Assembly (NCBI GenBank): GCA_964484385.1
Contig: CAZAFV010000006.1
Span: 1-64,000 of the forward strand
DNA length: 64,000 nt
Direction of reading: 5' to 3'
DNA from: Poriferisodalis sp964484385
GTDB lineage: Bacteria; Actinomycetota; Acidimicrobiia; Acidimicrobiales; Poriferisodalaceae
Shown: in pieces, positions 52,701-60,754 of the stretch
Numbering within the stretch: position 1 is the first letter of the stretch
How the letters are laid out: the number at the start of each line of letters is the position of its first letter
Translations under genes and position numbers: made by a program
The notes under the pieces: model-generated
The model's database searches: none
Told to the model about the DNA's origin: nothing
Seen by the model: only the letters and a program-made list of their open reading frames with translations

Positions 52701-54896
52701 CGGCGCTGCTGCGCCGCCCGTCTCCGATGACGGCTGGCCTGCCGGATCCACGTCGCCGCGCCGTGCCATGACCGCAGCGCGCTCGGCCTCGGCGTCGAGC
52801 TGCATCAGGTGGGACTCAAGATCTGCCGGCAGCGCGTCGCCGATCGTGCGGATGAACGCCCCGACTGCCCGGCCCAGCTCCAGCGGACGGCCGGGCCCGT
52901 CGCCGTGCCAGAACGGCATCTTGCCCGGCTCGCCCGGCGCGGGCGTCACCACGACCCGGTCGAAGGTGATCTCGGCGATCCGCCACGTCGACGCTCCCAG
53001 CAGGAACGTCTCGCCCACCCGGGCCTCGTACACCATCTCCTCGTCGAGCTCGCCCACACGCGACCCGTCGGTGGTGAACACCGCGTAGAGACCCCGGTCG
53101 GGAATCGTCCCGGCGTTGGTCACGGCCAAGCGGCCCGCACCCTGGCGAGCCCGCAGCATCCCGGTGGTGCGGTCCCACACGATGCGCGGCCGCAGCTCGC
53201 GGAATTCCTCGGACGGGTAGCGGCCCGCCAGCAGGTCGAGCACCGAGCTGAACACCTCCTCGCTGAGCTGCTCGTAGGGCGCGGCCCGCCGGATGACAGC
53301 CAGCAAGTCGGCCACCGACCAGTCGTCGACCGCCACCATGGCCACGACCTGCTGGGCCAGCACGTCGAGCGGCTGGCGCGGGAAGCGGATCGACTCGATC
53401 TCGCCGGTGCCCATGCGCTGCGCCACCACCGCTGCCTCGACCAGGTCGCCCCGGTGGCGGGGGAAGATCTTGCCGACGCTCGGCTCGCCCACCTGGTGCC
53501 CGGCCCGCCCGATGCGCTGCATGCCTGCGGCCACCGACGGGGGCGAGGCCACCTGCACCACCAGGTCGACCGCGCCCATGTCGATGCCCAGCTCCAACGA
53601 CGAGGTGGCCACGATGGCGCGCACCCGGCCCGCCTTGAGATCGTCCTCGATCGCCAGCCGCTGCTCGCGGCTGAGCGAGCCATGATGCGCCCGCACCAGC
53701 TCAGCGCCCTCCGGTGGCGAGGTGCCCTCGGCCTCAGCGGCCCGGTTGAGCCCCTCCAGGTGCAGCTCGTTCAGCCGGGTAGCGAGCCGCTCGGCCAGCC
53801 GCCGGGCGTTGGTGAAGATGATGGTGGAGCGGTGCGCGTAGACCAACTGCAGCAGCCGGGGATGAATCGCCGGCCAGATGCTGTTGGAGTGCGTCTGCGG
53901 CGCCGTCGCGTCCGGCTGGGTCAGCGTCTCTGGGGGCACAGTCTCAGGAGGCACCGCTTCGTTCGGCGCCGGGTCGGCCTGAGCTGCCGGCACGACCGTG
54001 TCTGATGGCGCCACCGCCACCGCCACCGGCGCGGCGAAGTCGTCGTCATGATCCACACGCACGGCGCCGTTGGGCGCAGCGCCAGCACTGGCCGCCGCCA
54101 GATCGCCCATGTCGGACACGCCGACGATGACCTCCACATCAAGCTGCTTGGTCATCCCGGCATCGGTGATCTCGACATGGCGAGACGCCGGCTGGTCGGG
54201 ATCGCTGCCGCCGAGAAACCGGGCCACCTCCGACAGCGGGCGCTGCGTGGCCGACAACCCGATCCGCTGCGGAGACTCAGCGGTCAGCTCGCACAGCCGC
54301 TCCAGCGACAGCGCCAAGTGCGTGCCCCGCTTGGTGGCCGCCACCGAGTGGATCTCGTCGACGATCACCCACCGCACCCACCGCAGCGTCTCGCGCGCCT
54401 GCGACGTCAGCATCAGGTACAGCGATTCCGGCGTGGTGATCGCGATGTCGGGCGGCCGGGTGACCAGCCGCCGGCGTTCAGCAGCGCTGGTGTCGCCCGT
54501 GCGCACCCCCACCGTCGGCATATGCACGTCGACGCCCAGCCGCTCGGCGGCCAGGCTGATGCCGGCCAGCGGCGCCCGCAGGTTCTTGTCGACGTCGACA
54601 GCCAGTGCCCGCAGCGGCGACAGGTAAAGCACCCGGGTGCGCTCCGCACGCGCCGGCTCGGGCTCGCTCATCACCCGGTCGATCGCCCAAAGAAACGCGG
54701 CAAGCGTCTTGCCCGACCCAGTAGGAGCAGCAATCAAACAATGCCGTCCCTCAGAAATGCTCTCCCACCCAGAAACCTGACAATCAGTAGGAGCAGCAAA
54801 AGTAGAAGCAAACCACTCCCCCGTAGGCGCGCTAAACGACCCCAGCGCCGGATGCATCCGACCCGAAGCACCGTTATCAGCAATAGCGCCAGCCAT
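49713..54896 (-). CDS. lhr: Lhr-type superfamily 2 ATP-dependent helicase
   Basis: The product is 1727 aa from the ATG at 54896; an ATG at 54857 is an alternative. The motor has motif I APTGSGKT near residues 57-64, RVLYLSPLRALAVDVDKNL, DEIH, SATQRPLSEVARFLG, ARRLAERLATRLNELHLEG, and motif VI region QRIGRAGHQ. The Lhr core and long C-terminal part with DLVEAAVVAQRMG and GLGAAQFATAAAVERLRDY place it with actinobacterial Lhr (DNA repair helicases of about 1500 aa). Two low-complexity insertions explain the extra length: an Ala/Pro/Glu stretch near residues 260-330 and an Arg/Ser/Gly stretch near 1440-1490. The first ~60 codons use more A/T than the rest. Confidence 0.93.
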   Translation of the reverse strand: MAGAIADNGASGRMHPALGSFSAPTGEWFASTFAAPTDCQVSGWESISEGRHCLIAAPTGSGKTLAAFLWAIDRVMSEPEPARAERTRVLYLSPLRALAVDVDKNLRAPLAGISLAAERLGVDVHMPTVGVRTGDTSAAERRRLVTRPPDIAITTPESLYLMLTSQARETLRWVRWVIVDEIHSVAATKRGTHLALSLERLCELTAESPQRIGLSATQRPLSEVARFLGGSDPDQPASRHVEITDAGMTKQLDVEVIVGVSDMGDLAAASAGAAPNGAVRVDHDDDFAAPVAVAVAPSDTVVPAAQADPAPNEAVPPETVPPETLTQPDATAPQTHSNSIWPAIHPRLLQLVYAHRSTIIFTNARRLAERLATRLNELHLEGLNRAAEAEGTSPPEGAELVRAHHGSLSREQRLAIEDDLKAGRVRAIVATSSLELGIDMGAVDLVVQVASPPSVAAGMQRIGRAGHQVGEPSVGKIFPRHRGDLVEAAVVAQRMGTGEIESIRFPRQPLDVLAQQVVAMVAVDDWSVADLLAVIRRAAPYEQLSEEVFSSVLDLLAGRYPSEEFRELRPRIVWDRTTGMLRARQGAGRLAVTNAGTIPDRGLYAVFTTDGSRVGELDEEMVYEARVGETFLLGASTWRIAEITFDRVVVTPAPGEPGKMPFWHGDGPGRPLELGRAVGAFIRTIGDALPADLESHLMQLDAEAERAAVMARRGDVDPAGQPSSETGGAAAPPRRASKAAEPTARLVEQLQRENCLDRSAAVNVLRYLDAQRAATGAVPDDRTIVVERFRDEIGDWRICILTPFGARVHAPWGIALQAKLAEQAAGSGDVNGMGGVELLWSDDGIVLRLPDVWSPGHDGAGAAGNGSAWDSPGTSGAPVLDATDLALDPDEVRDAIVSHLPSTALFASRFREVAGRALLLPRRRPGERVPLWQQRQRSAGLLEVAAKYPSFPMLLETSRECLQEVFDVPALAEVLSDIRSRKIRMVTVDTDGASPMAQSLLFDWISVFMYGGDAPLAERRAAALALDRDLLADLLGAEELRELLDAEVLATLELELQRLADGRRARSADELADVLSRVGDLTALEVMHRCEPSAPGEGWLAELVAERRAVELRVAGETRYVAVEDAARYRDALGCALPVGLPAALTVDVLTPGTDPLDELVARFASTHVPFEADAVAERLGIAIVRVTAALNRLETAKRATRGAFRPDGTSTEWCDTSVLRTVRRRSLARLRREVEPVPPEAYARFLAAWHSIDRPRRGADALADAITQLAGAPVAASILETDVLPARVARYSGADLDALLASGELVWIGAGSLGPNDGRIRLYWRDEIATLAPPTEDGPDDPVAAAVLAHLAEYGAAFWPDLLSAAHAATAHSDGPGDRAASPAESADSAPDGRALAQQSAAPARPADLASLSERVLAALWDLVWAGLVTNDTLAPLRALGPRRSRKSSARSSGAGRAAGARQGARRGRSGVLTRSGPARRRPGRLRSGGPPSAAGRWSLTSLLREPAPSPTERAHGGAQALLERHGIVTRPGVLAEGHTGGFAAAYGILRALEERGSVRRGHFVEGLGAAQFATAAAVERLRDYRGQQPLHTDRHATPELPHDRSERSADVVVLAAADPAQPYGAALGWPPSEGRPSRTAGAHVVLADGAPLVALDRGGRTLHTFVHAADDLRWIGALRQALADGRLAKVELARIDAGPAAEHPIHDTLIEHGFTAGYRGPTLRI

Positions 54897-54956
54897 CCAG
54901 CGCCATTACTACCGCCCCGGTGTCACACCCACCGCCCGAAAGGCACAGATGTCATA

Positions 54957-55036
54957 GCTGCGGAGGCGGCAGGAGAATCGGCGACGTTGCGACCTGCTGG
55001 ATCGCTGGTCGCCGAGGGTTCTGCCGCCTCCGTAGC
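54957..55036 (-). repeat. Structured dispersed repeat, copy B
   Basis: An 80-bp palindromic element. Outer stem GCTGCGGAGGCGGCAG pairs with CTGCCGCCTCCGTAGC (one G-T pair), an 8-bp stem TCGGCGAC/GTCGCCGA lies inside, and GCGACC/GGTCGC forms the alternative inner hairpin seen in copy A. Its reverse complement aligns with 31683-31753. It lies between the CDGSH stop and the lhr start. No T-run follows on either strand, so it is not a standard terminator. Confidence 0.65.
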
Positions 55037-55065
55037 GGTCGCGCGGTCTTGCGGACCCGCGCCCG

Positions 55066-55269
55066 CTAGCTAGGCGGGTTCAAAGTCCCGTCGAACCCCT
55101 GGTTATGACTGCCATCACACATCGGCTTGGTATTCGACTCACCACACCGACAAAGCGCAACAACCGCATCGCCCTCAGACAGCGTGTTCCCCTCGTGGTC
55201 CGATACCTGGCAAGGACCACGCACCAGCAGCGGTCCATTGTCCAGCACTGTCACCGTGACATCAGCCAT
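55066..55269 (-). CDS. CDGSH-type iron-sulfur protein
   Basis: The product is 67 aa from the ATG at 55269, which overlaps the end of the HelD-like gene by 8 bases. The frame is open upstream, but only this part is family-like. VLDNGPLLVRGPCQVSDHEG precedes the cluster site: C-R-C at LCRCGESNTKPMCDGSH, with the CDGSH His as fourth ligand of a 2Fe-2S centre. It is a single-CDGSH, actinobacterial-length protein, probably cytoplasmic and redox-active. Translation is probably coupled to the HelD-like gene. Confidence 0.9.
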   Translation of the reverse strand: MADVTVTVLDNGPLLVRGPCQVSDHEGNTLSEGDAVVALCRCGESNTKPMCDGSHNQGFDGTLNPPS

Positions 55270-57631
55270 GCGAATCTCCCGAGCTCGCCTCTGCCGCAGC
55301 GGCGTGAGCGGCAGTGCGGCCAGTGTTGCACGCCCCAGCGCCGCATGACGCAGCAGCCGAATGGAGCGGTTCGGGCAGCGGCCGTGACGACACCACCGCA
55401 ACCCGCTTGGTGGCGCGGGTCAGCGCCACGTACAGCGCCCGCAGGCCCTGCGGTTCCTCGTCGACCATCACCGCCGGCTCCACCACCACCACACCGTCGG
55501 TTTCCAGCCCCTTGCACAGCCGCACCGGCGCCAGGGTCACATGCGGATGCAGCGCGCCGGTGGCGTTGCGGCTCGCTGCAGTGGCACGGCCGAAGTCCAC
55601 ACCGGCGCCGGCAAGCAGCTCGGCAATGTCGTCCATGTGCTCCGCTGGTGACACCACCAGCATGCTCCCGCCGTCCAGCTCGGCCGCCTCAAACACCACC
55701 GTGTCCAGCACCGCCTGAGCCAACAGGGAACGCTCAGATATGAACTCTCCCGTTGGCGAACCTGTCATCTCCCGCTCTTGTTCGCTGCGCTCACGGGCCG
55801 CTCGGGCCACGGCTTCGCCTGAAGGCTCAGCCTCTGGACCTTCGGGCGCCTTCACGAAGCGGGGCGGCGCGCCGTCGATGCGCACCGCGGCGGGCGGGGC
55901 CAGGCCGGGCGCAGCCGCGGCGAGCACCTGGATGGCCAGCTCGAGGCTGGGCTGAGGGATCCGGTAGCTCAGCGTGAGCTCGGACAGCCGTGGCGCAACA
56001 GGCCCCGACGGCAGGTGAGCCAGAATCTCGTGCCAGCTCGACGGCGCATGCGCGGAGGTGGCCTGGGCGATGTCGCCGACCAGCGTCATCGAGCCGTTCA
56101 GCGACCGCCGGGCGATCATCCGCAGCGCCATCGGCGGCTGGTCCTGGCATTCGTCCACCACGATGTGGCCATAGGTGCGCATCTCGGTGTCGCTGCGGCG
56201 CTTGCGCGAGCGCGACCGGGGCCCCAGCACCGAGTAGGCCTCGTCGAGCACGGGCACGTCGGCATCGCTCCACTCGTAGTCGGCCTCGCTGTCGCCCCGG
56301 GTGCGGTACAGCTGCTCGGTCTCGGCATCTGCCAGCACGCCGTCGGCCGCCGACCGCAACAGCGCACGCGAGCCGTAGAGGTCGCGCAGCAGCTGTGCGG
56401 GCGTCAGCAGCGGCCACATGCGCTCGAACGCCTCCATCACATCGGGATGACGCGAGAACCGTTCGCGCAGCTTGGACGGCTCGGGGCGGCGGCGGTGCGA
56501 GGCCGACATGGCCGAATAGACCGCCTGCTCCACGTAGGCCCGGCCCGCGTTGTGATGGCGGAAACGGCGGCGGGCCTCGGCCACGATGGCCCGCGACGTG
56601 CTCGCCGCCAGCGTGACGTACCCCAAGCCGAACTCGAGACGCAGATCGCTGCGGATCGGGCGCTGCCGGTCGCGCACAGCGTTCTTCACCAATTGCGACA
56701 TGCGGACATCGCCCTTGATGCGCGCCACGTCGGGCGCGTCGGCCAGGCGCACCCGCACGTCGGGGAAGATCTCGTTGAACAGGTCGGCCAGCACGAACAG
56801 GTGAACACCGGCTTCGCCCAGGCTGGGCAGCACCCGTTCCACGTAGCGCAGGAAGAGCCGGTTGGGACCCACCACGAGCACGCCCTGCCCGGCCAGCGGG
56901 AACCGGTAGGTGTACAGCAGGTAGGCGGCGCGATGCAGCGCCACGATGGTCTTGCCGGTTCCGGGACCGCCTTGTGTGACCAGGATCCCCTTGCGCGGGC
57001 TGCGGATGATCTCGTCCTGCTCGGCCTGGATCGTGGCCACCACCTGGCGCAGCTGGCCGTCGCGGCGCTGTTCGAGCGCTGCGTACAGCGCCCCGTGGGC
57101 GTTCAGCCGGGAGCGAAGGCCGTCGCCCCTCTCGCCATCGAGCGCATCGAGGTCGAAGAACTCGTCTTCGAGGTCAGCAAGCACGCGGCCGCGGCACACG
57201 AAGTGCCGCCGTCGCAGCAGGCCGAGCGGGTCGCCACCGGTGGCCCGGAAGAACGGCTCGGCGATCGGGGCCCGCCAGTCCACCACCACCGGTTCCTGGC
57301 GCTCGTCGGCCACCGCAAGCCTGCCGATGTAGAAGGTCTCGCTTGCGCCATTGCCGTCAGGACTGCCGTCGGACTTGTCAGCGTCGCCGTTCGGCAGCGC
57401 GGACCGGTCGATGCGGCCGAACACCAGCGACGACGAGCCGAGCTCCAGCTGGCTCAGGCGCCCTGCAACGGCGTCTTCGATGACGTCGCGTTCGAAGCGG
57501 GCCTGCCGTGTGCCGCCTCGACCCACCTCGACCATGTCGCGCAGCCGCGTCGCCCGCTGCCGGGACGACTCCAGCAGCGCGTACGCACGGTCGATATGAG
57601 CTTGTTCTGCCTGGATTTCCGGATGGCTCAC
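55262..57631 (-). CDS. HelD-like UvrD/Rep-family motor ATPase
   Basis: The product is 789 aa from the GTG at 57631 (VSHPEIQAEQAHIDRAYALL); the frame is open to 57694, but that would overlap the lnt-like stop. The N-terminal arm is a coiled-coil (ALLESSRQRATRLRDMVEVG). The motor has VTQGGPGTGKTIVALHRAAY near residue 220, VVDECQDQPPMALRMIA (DECQ) and LYVALTRATKRVAVVSS (motif VI). The order arm, FYIGRLAVADERQEPVVVDW, then Rep-like motor is that of actinobacterial HelD/HelR, which removes RNA polymerase from stalled complexes and can give rifampicin tolerance. Role is inferred by family. Confidence 0.9.
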   Translation of the reverse strand: MSHPEIQAEQAHIDRAYALLESSRQRATRLRDMVEVGRGGTRQARFERDVIEDAVAGRLSQLELGSSSLVFGRIDRSALPNGDADKSDGSPDGNGASETFYIGRLAVADERQEPVVVDWRAPIAEPFFRATGGDPLGLLRRRHFVCRGRVLADLEDEFFDLDALDGERGDGLRSRLNAHGALYAALEQRRDGQLRQVVATIQAEQDEIIRSPRKGILVTQGGPGTGKTIVALHRAAYLLYTYRFPLAGQGVLVVGPNRLFLRYVERVLPSLGEAGVHLFVLADLFNEIFPDVRVRLADAPDVARIKGDVRMSQLVKNAVRDRQRPIRSDLRLEFGLGYVTLAASTSRAIVAEARRRFRHHNAGRAYVEQAVYSAMSASHRRRPEPSKLRERFSRHPDVMEAFERMWPLLTPAQLLRDLYGSRALLRSAADGVLADAETEQLYRTRGDSEADYEWSDADVPVLDEAYSVLGPRSRSRKRRSDTEMRTYGHIVVDECQDQPPMALRMIARRSLNGSMTLVGDIAQATSAHAPSSWHEILAHLPSGPVAPRLSELTLSYRIPQPSLELAIQVLAAAAPGLAPPAAVRIDGAPPRFVKAPEGPEAEPSGEAVARAARERSEQEREMTGSPTGEFISERSLLAQAVLDTVVFEAAELDGGSMLVVSPAEHMDDIAELLAGAGVDFGRATAASRNATGALHPHVTLAPVRLCKGLETDGVVVVEPAVMVDEEPQGLRALYVALTRATKRVAVVSSRPLPEPLHSAAASCGAGACNTGRTAAHAAAAEASSGDSHG

Positions 57632-57680
57632 GCTTGGCTCGTCACCGCTTTTGAGGCTGATCAAGGCTACTCGCGGCTCG

Positions 57681-59135
57681 TCACCCCGCCGCACGGTTTC
57701 TGCCGAGGCCGGCTGGCAAAACAGACCAGGCGAGCACCACGGCGGCTGCCACGATCAGCGGCCAGGAGCCCAGCGCCAGCGCCGGAGTGCTGCCTGAGCG
57801 AAGCTCGACTTCGCCGGCCAGCACGATGGATTCGCGCAGCTCGCTGCGGTGAGTGACCTCGCCGTCGGGCGACACGACGGCGCTGTAGCCGGTGGTGGAC
57901 GCCTGCAGAACCCAGCGCCCGGTTTCGACCGCCCGCAGCCGGGCACTGGCGAGCGATTGAGAAGGCACCACCGAGGTGCTGTACGACGACGCCAGCGTGG
58001 GATTCGCGACGATGCGGCCTCCCGCCCGGACCCCGTCGCGCACGAGGTCGCTGAAGTACACCTCGAACGACGTGACGACGGCGATGTCGCCCAGCGAGGT
58101 CGAAAGCACGCCGGGGCCCTCGCCGGCGATGGCTTCGCGGGAGATCAGCGACAGGTCGGCGAACGGTTCCACCACGCTGCGCAGCGGCACGTATTCGCCG
58201 AAGGGCACCAGGTGCGCCTTGTCGTAGCGGTCGGCGAGACCCGTGGCGGGATTGATGGCGACCGTGGCGTTGCGAAAGCGCTCGGCGTCAACTGCCCGCT
58301 CGTAGAAGTTGACGATCAGGACCGTGTCGCGCCACCCGGCCAGCGCCTCCAGCTCAGCCAGGTTGTCGGAGGCCTCCAACGGGCCGTCGGCAGACGTGCT
58401 GCTCTCGCTCCACACCATGAGATCGGCGCTGCCTTGCCAGACATTGGTGGCGTCGAGGTGCCGCAGCCGCACGCTGCGCTGGGGCGTGTCGACGTTGGTG
58501 CCGAGCTCGCCGCCGGCCTGCACCACTGCTGCGGCGACGGTGGCATCGACGGTCGTGTCCGGCACGGCCAGCGCCGCGATCGGAATGCCGATGGCAGCCA
58601 CTGCCGGCCAGGAGACGGCCAACCATTGGCGCGCGCAGAGGCGTTCGATGATGACAGCCCCGACGCCGACGAGTGCGACTATTCCGAGCGGACCGGCAAG
58701 CACGGCCGCGCCCAGCCAGGGACCGTCGACCTGCCCGAGTGCGAGGTTCGACATAGGCACGCCGCCGAAGGGCAGCTGCCAGCGCACCGCCTCGCCCAGC
58801 ACCAGCGCGGCGGGCACGCCCAGGGCACGCCATCGGCCGCTGGCGGGAACCAGCGACAGCGGCAGCGCCATGATCAGCGTCTCGACGGGCACCGCCGCGA
58901 TCCATCCCGGCAAGGTCAGCTCGGTCATCCAGAACAGCCCGAGCAGGTAGGCACCCAGCCAGAATGCGGCGGCCACCTCAAGCCGGTCACGCCAGCGCTC
59001 GGCGCCGCGGTTGCAGAAACGCAGCCACAGGCCGAGCCCGACCGGGCCGAGCGGCCACAGCCCCCACGGCGGCAGAGACAGCATGGTGAGCGCGCCCAGC
59101 ACCAGCGCAAGGCCGTCGCGAAGCAACCGGTTCAC
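57681..59135 (-). CDS. lnt: Apolipoprotein N-acyltransferase homologue lacking the catalytic Cys
   Basis: The product is 484 aa with a multi-TM amino half (GALTMLSLPPWGLWPLGPVG, FGGVPMSNLALGQ) and a nitrilase-like domain. The triad region has Glu in WSESST (family WPE) and Lys near 306 in YDKAHLVPFGEYVPL. At the nucleophile position the family has ICYE or similar; here it is TSFE, with Ser356 (TCG at 58070-58068, minus strand). The next conserved region IVANPTLASSYSTS is close to family. Either the protein uses Ser, has lost activity, or serves another role. It overlaps hemY by 4 bases (ATGA). Confidence 0.85.
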   Translation of the reverse strand: MNRLLRDGLALVLGALTMLSLPPWGLWPLGPVGLGLWLRFCNRGAERWRDRLEVAAAFWLGAYLLGLFWMTELTLPGWIAAVPVETLIMALPLSLVPASGRWRALGVPAALVLGEAVRWQLPFGGVPMSNLALGQVDGPWLGAAVLAGPLGIVALVGVGAVIIERLCARQWLAVSWPAVAAIGIPIAALAVPDTTVDATVAAAVVQAGGELGTNVDTPQRSVRLRHLDATNVWQGSADLMVWSESSTSADGPLEASDNLAELEALAGWRDTVLIVNFYERAVDAERFRNATVAINPATGLADRYDKAHLVPFGEYVPLRSVVEPFADLSLISREAIAGEGPGVLSTSLGDIAVVTSFEVYFSDLVRDGVRAGGRIVANPTLASSYSTSVVPSQSLASARLRAVETGRWVLQASTTGYSAVVSPDGEVTHRSELRESIVLAGEVELRSGSTPALALGSWPLIVAAAVVLAWSVLPAGLGRNRAAG

Positions 59136-60703
59136 GGCGAAGCGGTGGCGCTTGCTGAGGAGAGGTGCGCTCTGGCCTTCTCGGCCGCCTCATTGCCCTG
59201 CCGGATGCACGCGGGGATGCCGAGGCCCCGGTAGGCCGCGCCGGTCACGAACACACCGGGCATCTCGCGAGCCAGTGCCTCTTCGATCCGGTCGACGAGA
59301 TGACCGTGTCCGGGCCGGTACTGCGGCAGCGACTGCGGCCAGCGCGAAAGCCGCCACTCGATGACGGCATCGGGTCCGCTCAAGCCCCGCAGCGGCGGCA
59401 GGCTCGACAGCTCGGCGAGAACGGTGTCGCGCAACTCGGCATCGTCGAGGCGCGTGTGGCGGTCATCGTCGTCCCGGCCCACCGACACCCGCAGCACGAT
59501 GTTCGGATTGCTGCCGACGCCGCACCAGTTGGGCCATTTCGCGGACCCGTAGCTGCAGGCCGTCGTGAGCCAGCCGGTATCCCTCGTGACCAGGAAACCT
59601 GCCTCGGCGGGCGTCTCGATGGCGTCAGCGCGCACGCTGAGCGTCAGCACCGCGACCGACGCGTACTTGATGAGCCCGAGCGCCGCCGCAGCGTGCGGTG
59701 CGGCCGGCAGCATCTGCGCCGCCGCATGGGCGGGTGCCGCGATGACGACGGCATCTGCGTCATGCACCTCGGAACCGGTGTCCACGGCGAATCGTGTGGC
59801 GGGATGGCGGATGGCCTCCACCGGGGTGCCCAGCCGCAAGATGCATCCGTCCAGGCGTTCCATCAGTGCCTGGATCAGCCGGCCCATCCCGCCCTCGAAG
59901 CTGCCGAAGATCGGTGGGGGGCCGGAATCGTCTGCGGCAGGCGCTGGCTGCATCTGGCGCAGTCCCCGCATGAGCGAACGGTTGCGCTCCAGCGCTTGGC
60001 CAAGGATCGGCGCCGAGGTCGCGGCGTCGATCCGGTTGATGTCACCCGCGCTGATGCTGCCGAGCAGCGGATCGACCACCTGCGACGCCACCGCCGCTCC
60101 GAGCCGAGCGCGCACGATGTCGCCCACGCTGGCGGCGCCGGGCCGCACGCGCACGGCATCACCGTCGCCGGATGTCACGGTGTCACCAGAGCCGGATTCG
60201 CTGAACGTTGCAGCTGCCGCGTCCAGCTGGTCAATCCCATCTCGGTGCAATCGACGTGCGGTGGACCGACGCGGCAGCAAGTAGTCGGCCGCAGCGCGCA
60301 GCGTGCCCAGAGGGCCGAGCAGCGGCGACCGCAACAACGGTCCGAGCCGGGTTGGCACCCCGCCCACGAGGCCATCAGGCAGGGGCGTGAGCTGGGGGCC
60401 GTCGCCGCCCCCATGCGCCACCGAGGCGCCGCCGGTCGCTGGCGAGATGCGCTCGGCCGAGATGCCCAGCTCCTCGCACAGCTCGATCGCCCAGGGCACC
60501 CGCAGCAGGAACGCATCGGCGCCTTCGTCCACGAACCGCCCTTCGAACGGCGTCGAGAGGATCTTGCCGCCGAGACGCTCGGCGCTGTCGATCAGCACCA
60601 CACGGGGCACCTCGGCCCCCGCGTCGGCAGGGTGCAGCAGGCGGTATGCAGCAGTCAGCCCGGCGATGCCGCCGCCGATCACAACAACCCGCTGAGTTGT
60701 CAT
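59132..60703 (-). CDS. hemY: Protoporphyrinogen/coproporphyrinogen oxidase (HemY type)
   Basis: The product is 523 aa. The FAD motif is VVVIGGGIAGLTAAYRL, followed by AERLGGKILSTPFEGRFVDE (the RxGG-like region) and GADAFLLRVPWAIELCEELG. VDPLLGSISAGDINRIDAAT and FGSFEGGMGRLIQALMERLD are typical. The C-terminal FAD contact VFVTGAAYRGLGIPACI closes the fold. It oxidises the porphyrinogen to the porphyrin in haem synthesis. A Gly/Ser/Asp insertion (SGSGDTVTSGDGDAV) near residue 170 is not usual. It follows hemE with a 51-bp gap and overlaps the lnt-like gene, so the three are one operon. Confidence 0.92.
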   Translation of the reverse strand: MTTQRVVVIGGGIAGLTAAYRLLHPADAGAEVPRVVLIDSAERLGGKILSTPFEGRFVDEGADAFLLRVPWAIELCEELGISAERISPATGGASVAHGGGDGPQLTPLPDGLVGGVPTRLGPLLRSPLLGPLGTLRAAADYLLPRRSTARRLHRDGIDQLDAAAATFSESGSGDTVTSGDGDAVRVRPGAASVGDIVRARLGAAVASQVVDPLLGSISAGDINRIDAATSAPILGQALERNRSLMRGLRQMQPAPAADDSGPPPIFGSFEGGMGRLIQALMERLDGCILRLGTPVEAIRHPATRFAVDTGSEVHDADAVVIAAPAHAAAQMLPAAPHAAAALGLIKYASVAVLTLSVRADAIETPAEAGFLVTRDTGWLTTACSYGSAKWPNWCGVGSNPNIVLRVSVGRDDDDRHTRLDDAELRDTVLAELSSLPPLRGLSGPDAVIEWRLSRWPQSLPQYRPGHGHLVDRIEEALAREMPGVFVTGAAYRGLGIPACIRQGNEAAEKARAHLSSASATASP

Positions 60704-60754
60704 GCCGACAGGTCACCACGGCTACGGGGTGCCACGACGCAGGCCACCGCTCGC

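Noticed and set aside
54957..55036. Intrinsic terminator after the CDGSH gene
   Set aside because: The stem is long but no T-run follows on the minus strand, and a related copy exists elsewhere, so a repeat element explains it better.
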